Below, piece by piece: positions 59,038-64,000 of a DNA stretch of 64,000 nt; position 1 is the first letter of the stretch, and each line of letters starts with the position of its first letter. The DNA is from Pseudomonas paraversuta (GTDB lineage Bacteria > Pseudomonadota > Gammaproteobacteria > Pseudomonadales > Pseudomonadaceae). Both the position numbers and the translations under genes were made by a program. The stretch lies in contig NZ_CAJFCL010000008.1 in assembly GCF_904063065.1 (NCBI RefSeq), forward strand, positions 248,001-312,000, read 5' to 3'. A model generated the notes under the pieces. It worked only from the letters and a program-made list of their open reading frames with translations, ran no database searches and had not been told where the DNA came from.

Positions 59038-59210
59038 GATGAGACTCCCTTGGGACAGAACGCAAAGTCATGATCTGACGCGACGAACGATCATACGATC
59101 ACATCTCACCGCGTGCATGACTGATCTGTGGCAGCCATTTGCCTGCTGTCCTGGCCTGCGCGGCTCCGGTCATGGCGACCGGAGCGCACGTGTGTCATCA
59201 ACCCGCCGGA

Positions 59211-59642
59211 TTAACCCACCAGGGTGGCATCGAGGGTGATTTTGGCATTCAGCACTTTGGACACAGGGCAACCTTCTTTGGCCTTTTTGGTCGCTTCCTC
59301 GAATTGTGCCTGGGTCGCCCCCGGCACCTTGGCTTTGAGCGTCAGATGCACGGCAGTGATCCCGTAGCCGCCTTCGACCTTGTCCAGGGAAACCTCAGCC
59401 TGGGTGTCGATACTGTCCGGCTTGAGCCCGGCCTCACCGAGAATCATCGACAGGGCCATGGAGAAGCAACCGGCATGGGCCGCGCCAATCAGTTCTTCAG
59501 GGTTGGTGCCCTTGCCGCCTTCGAAACGGGCCTTGAAGCCATACGGCGCCTTGTTCAGAACCCCGGTTTCAGTGGAGATGGAGCCGATGCCGGTTTTGAC
59601 ATCGCCTTCCCAATGCGCCGATGCCGTTTTTTTAATAGTCAT
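59211..59642 (-). CDS. osmC: OsmC family peroxiredoxin
   Basis: A 143-residue organic hydroperoxide reductase of the OsmC subfamily. Two catalytic cysteines are present: HAGCFSMALS (peroxidatic, about residue 59) and EGCPVSKVL (resolving, about residue 123), plus the acid and Arg in FKARFEGGKGTNPEELIGAAHA. KKTASAHWEGDVKTGIGSISTETG at the N terminus matches OsmC rather than Ohr. It probably detoxifies peroxides under osmotic or stationary-phase stress. Confidence 0.9.
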   Translation of the reverse strand: MTIKKTASAHWEGDVKTGIGSISTETGVLNKAPYGFKARFEGGKGTNPEELIGAAHAGCFSMALSMILGEAGLKPDSIDTQAEVSLDKVEGGYGITAVHLTLKAKVPGATQAQFEEATKKAKEGCPVSKVLNAKITLDATLVG

Positions 59643-59858
59643 GCGTGCCTCCTGAAGAACGGCATGAAAGATTTCACACCTTGACTGGATGTGTGAGGGG
59701 AGCCGGGCTCACAAAGTTCATCTTCTCTGACCAATCGTCTTTTTTAGTCGCTCAATTGATGGCTTGCCATTGAAACTCGGGTATATGCCCATATTGCTAA
59801 AGCACTGGCAGGTTTTGGCGAGCGTCACGGCCTGCGTCCAATTAGGAGAAGCCGGCTC

Positions 59859-60863
59859 ATGACACGATTGTCCGATGTTAAATTCTCGACCCTCGACCTG
59901 GTGCCTGTGCGTGAAAATGGCAGCGCCGCCCAGTCGTTGCACAATTCGCTGGACCTGGCGCAGCACGTAGAAAAGTTTGGCTATAACCGTTTCTGGGTGG
60001 CCGAACACCACAACATGGACGGCATCGCCAGCTCGGCGACCTCGGTGCTGATTGGCTACCTGGCCGGCGGCACCTCGACCATTCGCGTCGGTTCAGGCGG
60101 GGTGATGTTGCCCAATCATGCGCCCCTGGTGATCGCTGAACAGTTCGGCACCCTTGAAAGCCTGTATCCGGGCCGGATTGATCTGGGCCTTGGGCGTGCG
60201 CCGGGCTCCGACCAGATGACCGCCCGGGCCTTGCGCCGCGAGCGCTCCGGCAGTTCGGATGACTTTCCTGAAGATGTGGCCGAGCTGATGCGCTATCTGG
60301 GCCCGCGAACCCCGGATCAGCGGGTCATCGCAATGCCGGGCACCGGGACTAATGTGCCGGTATGGTTGCTCGGTTCCAGCCTGTTCAGTGCGCAATTGGC
60401 CGGTGAACGCGGTCTGCCCTACGCCTTCGCTTCACATTTCGCCCCGCGGATGATGCACGAAGCGATTCGCGTTTATCGCAATCACTTCAAGCCGTCAGCG
60501 ACCCTCGACAAACCCTATGTGATGCTGGGTGTGCCACTGGTGGCGGCCGATACCGACGAGCAGGCCGAGTACCTGTCCACCTCGGTGCTGCAGCGGATTC
60601 TGGCGTTGATGCGCGGGCAAAGTCTGGTGCAGCGTGCGCCGGTGGACTCGATGGATGGCTTGTGGCTGCCCCATGAGAAAGAAGCGGTGATGAGCTTTCT
60701 GGGCCTGGCGATGGTTGGCAGTCCAGAGAAAATCCGCGCCAGACTCGAAGTGCTGATTGAGCAAACCGGGGCGGACGAGCTGATCTTCACCTGTGATCTG
60801 TATGAGCACGCGGATCGCATTCGCTCATATGAACTGCTGGCCCAGGTGATGAAACAGGACTGA
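59859..60863 (+). CDS. LLM class flavin-dependent oxidoreductase
   Basis: A 334-residue luciferase-like (beta/alpha)8 flavoenzyme, probably FMN-dependent. VKFSTLDLVPVRENGSAAQSLHNSLDLAQHVEKFGYNRFWVAEHHNM, VGSGGVMLPNHAPLVIAEQFGTLESLYPGRIDLGLGRAPGSD and GSPEKIRARLEVLIEQTGADELIF are the family landmarks. Closest in kind to YhbW-type proteins; substrate unknown. AGGAGAAGCCGGCTC precedes the ATG. It has its own terminator. Confidence 0.9.
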   Translation: MTRLSDVKFSTLDLVPVRENGSAAQSLHNSLDLAQHVEKFGYNRFWVAEHHNMDGIASSATSVLIGYLAGGTSTIRVGSGGVMLPNHAPLVIAEQFGTLESLYPGRIDLGLGRAPGSDQMTARALRRERSGSSDDFPEDVAELMRYLGPRTPDQRVIAMPGTGTNVPVWLLGSSLFSAQLAGERGLPYAFASHFAPRMMHEAIRVYRNHFKPSATLDKPYVMLGVPLVAADTDEQAEYLSTSVLQRILALMRGQSLVQRAPVDSMDGLWLPHEKEAVMSFLGLAMVGSPEKIRARLEVLIEQTGADELIFTCDLYEHADRIRSYELLAQVMKQD

Positions 60864-60888
60864 CCTGCAGAAGCGGGCTGATGGCCAC

Positions 60889-60918
60889 AAAAAAGCCGAC
60901 CCCGGGGTCGGCTTTTTT
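60889..60918. terminator. Bidirectional terminator
   Basis: AAAAAAGCCGACCCC and GGGGTCGGCTTTTTT form a perfect palindrome between the oxidoreductase gene and the convergent DUF1161 gene. Confidence 0.93.
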
Positions 60919-60930
60919 GCCTGCGCAGGT

Positions 60931-61155
60931 TTAACCGCGCTTGTAGACGATGTCCTTGGTGCCTGCTTCGCAGGAACCTACTACTTTTCCGTCCGTCGCC
61001 GTGCCTTTGTCCACTACCGTCAGCGAATAATGACGAGCGCCATTGGCCTCAATCTTCGCTGCGATTTCGCTTTTCACTGTTTCGCAAGGTTTGCCAGCTG
61101 CGAACGCTGTTCCAGCAAGACTCAGCAAACCTATAGCCAATAAAAACTTTTTCAT
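60931..61155 (-). CDS. DUF1161 small secreted protein (copy 2)
   Basis: A 74-residue protein with a Sec signal (to about residue 20, GTAFAAG) and the mature pattern KPCETVKSEIAAKIEANGARHY and GSCEAGTKDIVYKR. It is paralogous to the copy at 58804-59037: the same two Cys and the same spacing. It stands in the trpI neighbourhood, as PA0039 does in PAO1 from memory. Function unknown. Confidence 0.87.
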   Translation of the reverse strand: MKKFLLAIGLLSLAGTAFAAGKPCETVKSEIAAKIEANGARHYSLTVVDKGTATDGKVVGSCEAGTKDIVYKRG

Positions 61156-61273
61156 CGGTCACATTCCCCGGTCGAAACTAAAAGGGTGCAACGCATGTAC
61201 TGCGTTGCACCCAGACGGTGTAGCGGAGTTTATGGCAAACGGCCAGTCGATCAGCCCTAAAGGATGATGCGGC

Positions 61274-61489
61274 TCAACTGCTGGCAATCCGGAAGCCGAC
61301 CTTGAGGGTGACCTGATAGTGGCCCACCTTGCCGTCCTTGACGTGGCCCCGGGTATCGATCACCTCGAACCATTCTATGTGTTTGATGCTTTTGTTGGCC
61401 TCTGCCAGTGCATTACCGATGGCGTCTTCTATGCTGCTCGGGGACGAGCCTACCAGTTCGATTTTCTTGTAGGTGTGATGGTCAGACAT
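61274..61489 (-). CDS. Dodecin flavin-binding protein
   Basis: A 71-residue protein that forms a dodecameric flavin (and sometimes coenzyme A) store. YKKIELVGSSPSSIEDAIGNALAEANKSIKHIEWFEVIDTRGHVKDGKVGHYQVTLKVGFRI matches the whole family; the Trp in HIEWFEV stacks on the flavin and the Gln in HYQVTLKVGF binds it. No signal; cytosolic. The gene has a good AAGGAGAACG site. Confidence 0.93.
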   Translation of the reverse strand: MSDHHTYKKIELVGSSPSSIEDAIGNALAEANKSIKHIEWFEVIDTRGHVKDGKVGHYQVTLKVGFRIASS

Positions 61490-61643
61490 AACGTTCTCCT
61501 TTGTCGTAGATCAAAGCCTAGCAGCGATTGTGCTCAATACTTTGTAGGCGACAGGAAACGAAAAGTTCAGACCGACTGCACTTTTGTGGCACCCCGGAGT
61601 CGGAGTTAACACGTACCTCACTCATCAATGCAGGAGAGCCCTA

Positions 61644-61970
61644 ATGGCTAGCAATTCCTTACGTAAAGCCTCATTGCAAAGCATGGAAGCTGAGATCGAG
61701 AGCCTGCTCAAGTCTCTGGAAAGCCTGAAGCACGACGCTTCTGACGAGTCCAAAAAAACCTTGAGTGCCCTCAAAGGCAACGCAGAGAATGCGCTGAAAC
61801 ATTCACGTCACCTGATCAGCGATGCTTACGAAGAGGTCAAGGACAAAACGCGGGAAACCGCTGTCGCCACCCGCGAGTATGCCCAAGAGCATCCGTATGC
61901 CACCGCTGGCGTTGCCATCGGCGCCCTGGGCCTGTTGGCCGCCTTCCTGATGTGCAAGCGCGGTAACTAA
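61644..61970 (+). CDS. ElaB/YqjD-type DUF883 protein
   Basis: A 108-residue protein: a long amphipathic helix (residues about 8-80, with LKSLESLKHDASDESKKTLSALKG) followed by one C-terminal membrane helix (ATAGVAIGALGLLAAFLMCKRGN), the tail-anchored form of DUF883. Such proteins bind ribosomes and are made in stationary phase in E. coli. ATG 61644 follows CAGGAGAGCCC. Its stop codon overlaps the end of trpI by four bases. Confidence 0.88.
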   Translation: MASNSLRKASLQSMEAEIESLLKSLESLKHDASDESKKTLSALKGNAENALKHSRHLISDAYEEVKDKTRETAVATREYAQEHPYATAGVAIGALGLLAAFLMCKRGN

Positions 61971-62866
61971 TTATCCGCGCTGCGCCCAAGCTCAGTCTTG
62001 AGCCATTGCGCCAGTTGCCGGGCGCGTCCGTCTGCGGCGCGCTTGGGCAGCCATAACGCCAGCTGCGCCGGGGTTTGCTTGAAGCCCCAAGGTGCAGCCA
62101 GGCGTCCGGCCCGCAAGTCTTCAGCCACCAACGGCTCGGGGGCAATTGCCACACCCAGGCCTGCTACGGCGGCTTCGAGCAAGTAGTACAAGTGCTCAAA
62201 CCCTTGTCCATATTTCAAATCTTTTGCCTGGATCGCGTTTTGCTGCGCCCAGCTTGGCCATGCCTGGGGCCTCGAAGTGGTGTGCAACAACGCTTCGTCC
62301 AGCAGGGCGCTCACGGGTGCCTGGCGCAGTTGCTCATAGCGGGCGTAACGCGGGCTGATCACCGGCCCGATCCGCTCGCTGGCCAGTTCATAGACCTGCA
62401 TGTCGGCGGGCCAGGGTGGCTCGGCAAACAGCAGCAGGGCATCGAGCCCCGGGCGGCGCGGATCAAGGTCGCCTTCGCCGGCCGACAAGTGCAGGCGCAA
62501 GTCCGGCAGGTCGGCATTGAGCCGGCCCAGTCGAGGGATGAACCAGCGCGCCAGCAAACTGCCCGAGCAGCCAAGTACAAAGGGCGCATCGACATGGCTT
62601 TGCGTGAGTTCAGTGCACACATTACGCAGGCGGTCGAAGGCTTCGCTGCTGGCCTCACGCAGGCGCAACCCGGCATCCGTGAGCTTAAGGCCGCGTCCTT
62701 CCTTGACGAACAGGCTGACGCCCAGGTGCTCTTCGAGCACTTTCAGTTGCCGACTGACGGCACCGTGGGTGACGTTCAGCTGTTCGGCCGCAAGGCTCAC
62801 GCTGCTCAGCCTGGCAGTGGCTTCGAACGCGCGCAGGGCGTTCAGCGGGGGAAGGTCACGGCTCAT
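61967..62866 (-). CDS. trpI: LysR-type activator of trpBA
   Basis: A 299-residue LysR regulator. The N-terminal helix-turn-helix is LPPLNALRAFEATARLSSVSLAAEQLNVTHGAVSRQLKVLEEHLGVSLF; the rest is the effector domain that binds indoleglycerol phosphate in known TrpI. It is divergent from trpB, as in P. aeruginosa and P. putida. It activates trpBA and represses its own gene from a shared intergenic region. Confidence 0.94.
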   Translation of the reverse strand: MSRDLPPLNALRAFEATARLSSVSLAAEQLNVTHGAVSRQLKVLEEHLGVSLFVKEGRGLKLTDAGLRLREASSEAFDRLRNVCTELTQSHVDAPFVLGCSGSLLARWFIPRLGRLNADLPDLRLHLSAGEGDLDPRRPGLDALLLFAEPPWPADMQVYELASERIGPVISPRYARYEQLRQAPVSALLDEALLHTTSRPQAWPSWAQQNAIQAKDLKYGQGFEHLYYLLEAAVAGLGVAIAPEPLVAEDLRAGRLAAPWGFKQTPAQLALWLPKRAADGRARQLAQWLKTELGRSADN

Positions 62867-62872
62867 GGTATC

Positions 62873-62889
62873 TGTGAGTTTTCCTGACA
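62873..62889. promoter_or_regulatory. Putative TrpI site I
   Basis: TGTGAG-TTTTC-CTGACA is one base off the dyad TGTGAG-N5-CTCACA that I recall for TrpI site I in P. aeruginosa. It is 7 bp upstream of the trpI start and about 90 bp before trpB. Confidence 0.45.
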
Positions 62890-62979
62890 GGTTGCAGCGA
62901 TCTTATCGGTTTTCATCCTCGGCTGTCGCGGTTAAAGTCAGGTCCATCGACCTTCGTACCTTTTTATCTGGAGCGTCCC

Positions 62980-64000
62980 ATGACCCAATCCACTTTGCGT
63001 ACCGGCCCTGATGCCAATGGCCTGTTTGGCTCATTCGGCGGCCGCTACGTGGCCGAAACCCTGATGCCGCTGATCCTTGATCTGGATCGCGAGTATGAGC
63101 TGGCCAAGACCGACCCCGAGTTCATTAAAGAGCTGGCCTATTTCCAGCGCGACTATGTCGGGCGCCCAAGCCCGCTGTATTACGCCGAGCGTCTGACCGA
63201 GTTCTGTGGCGGCGCCAAAATTTACCTCAAGCGCGAAGAGCTGAACCATACCGGCGCGCACAAGATCAACAACTGCATCGGCCAGATCCTGCTGGCGCGG
63301 CGCATGGGCAAAAAACGCATCATCGCCGAGACCGGCGCCGGCATGCACGGCGTGGCTACCGCCACCGTGGCCGCGCGCTTTGGTCTGCAGTGCGTGATCT
63401 ACATGGGCACCACTGACATCGAACGCCAGCAGGCCAACGTGTTCCGCATGAAGCTGCTGGGCGCTGAAGTGATCCCGGTCGTGGCGGGCACCGGCACCCT
63501 CAAGGACGCGATGAACGAAGCGTTGCGCGACTGGGTGACCAACGTCGATGACACCTTCTATCTGATTGGTACTGTGGCGGGGCCGCATCCGTATCCGGCC
63601 ATGGTCCGCGACTTCCAGGCCGTGATCGGCAAGGAAACCCGCGACCAGATGCAAGCTCAGGAAGGCCGTCTGCCCGACAGCCTGGTGGCCTGCATTGGCG
63701 GTGGGTCCAACGCGATGGGCCTGTTCCACCCGTTCCTGGATGACACCAGCGTCGAGATCATCGGCGTTGAAGCGGCGGGCTACGGTATCGAAACCGGCAA
63801 GCACGCAGCCAGCCTCAACGGCGGCGAACCGGGCGTGCTGCACGGCAACCGTACCTTCCTGTTGCAGGACGACGATGGCCAGATCATCGACGCACATTCG
63901 ATTTCCGCCGGCCTGGACTACCCGGGTATCGGTCCCGAGCACGCCTGGTTGCATGATATCGGTCGCGTTGAGTACACCTCGGTAACTGACGAAGAAGCCC
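62980..64000 (+). CDS. trpB: Tryptophan synthase beta chain (3' end outside window)
   Basis: 340 codons of an open frame that runs off the right edge (usual length about 400). The PLP lysine is in HTGAHKINNCIGQ (about residue 90); the phosphate-binding CIGGGSNAMGLF, VYMGTTDIERQQANV-like segment, and HSISAGLDYPGIGPEHAWL (catalytic-loop and beta-monomer contacts) are all present. It joins indole and serine to give tryptophan. ATG 62980 follows TGGAGCGTCCC. trpA should lie just beyond the window. Confidence 0.96.
   Translation, partial: MTQSTLRTGPDANGLFGSFGGRYVAETLMPLILDLDREYELAKTDPEFIKELAYFQRDYVGRPSPLYYAERLTEFCGGAKIYLKREELNHTGAHKINNCIGQILLARRMGKKRIIAETGAGMHGVATATVAARFGLQCVIYMGTTDIERQQANVFRMKLLGAEVIPVVAGTGTLKDAMNEALRDWVTNVDDTFYLIGTVAGPHPYPAMVRDFQAVIGKETRDQMQAQEGRLPDSLVACIGGGSNAMGLFHPFLDDTSVEIIGVEAAGYGIETGKHAASLNGGEPGVLHGNRTFLLQDDDGQIIDAHSISAGLDYPGIGPEHAWLHDIGRVEYTSVTDEEA

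Noticed and set aside
1..64000. Genomic island or prophage
   Set aside because: No integrase, tRNA junction or phage genes; composition is even and nearly every gene has a core Pseudomonas counterpart.

Overview
The window is chromosomal DNA from a Pseudomonas. This rests on protein families, gene order and high-GC codon use. Several blocks match neighbourhoods I remember from P. aeruginosa PAO1: the aa3 cytochrome oxidase operon; polA-ersA-engB-cc4-dsbA-dgcH-ampDh2-kinB-algB; serA with D-2-hydroxyglutarate dehydrogenase; and trpI-trpB. Here they are joined in an order more like the P. putida/P. fluorescens group. I see no phage, insertion sequence, integrase, CRISPR array, tRNA or rRNA. This is core chromosome, with Pseudomonas-type REP palindromes scattered between genes.

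Layout. 1-6.3 kb: a penicillin-acylase-family gene (cut by the window edge), a thioredoxin-fold DUF6436 protein, a lysophospholipase-like hydrolase, a DUF2059 protein, a prolyl-hydroxylase-like 2OG-Fe(II) oxygenase coupled to a DUF523 gene, a beta-carbonic anhydrase and a conserved hypothetical. 6.5-15 kb: the complete aa3 cytochrome c oxidase operon with its assembly genes (coxB, coxA, ctaG, coxC, surf1, a thioredoxin-like gene, ctaA, cyoE, sco). 15-24 kb: metNIQ methionine importer, catalase HPII (katE), a lipoprotein, and the zinc locus znuB-znuC-zur with divergent znuA. 24-28 kb: thrB, DUF2782, polA.

28-39.4 kb is an envelope and biofilm neighbourhood. It holds an ErsA-type small RNA behind a sigma-22 (AlgU)-like promoter, engB, a frameshifted cytochrome c5 relic, cytochrome c4, dsbA, an endonuclease/exonuclease/phosphatase-family gene, a GGDEF diguanylate cyclase with an intact inhibitory site, the lipoprotein amidase AmpDh2, KinB/AlgB, and then a small membrane protein, a DUF1328 protein and an Ivy-type lysozyme inhibitor.

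39.9-56.2 kb: gltP; an SpmA/SpmB-like fused membrane protein; a four-gene MCE-type lipid ABC transporter; a DUF5924/DUF2914 protein; the D-2-hydroxyglutarate dehydrogenase and FAH-family genes divergent from serA; DUF4399; a solute-binding protein with no linked permease; and the three-subunit membrane-bound gluconate 2-dehydrogenase. 56.5-64 kb: a periplasmic tyrosine phosphatase, a metallopeptidase lipoprotein, small secreted DUF1161 paralogues, OsmC-family peroxiredoxin, a luciferase-like oxidoreductase, dodecin, an ElaB/YqjD-family protein, and trpI divergent from trpB (cut by the window edge).

The most notable observations are as follows. (1) The 427-bp gap upstream of algB holds a textbook sigma-54 enhancer layout: two inverted repeats 31 bp apart, a perfect IHF consensus, and a -24/-12 element, reading toward an uncharacterised 100-aa membrane protein. 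(2) The cytochrome c5 gene is broken by at least three indels while its neighbours are intact. (3) The gltP leader can form mutually exclusive hairpins. (4) The cox operon lacks the small gene I expect between coxC and surf1. No wholly new multi-gene system was evident.
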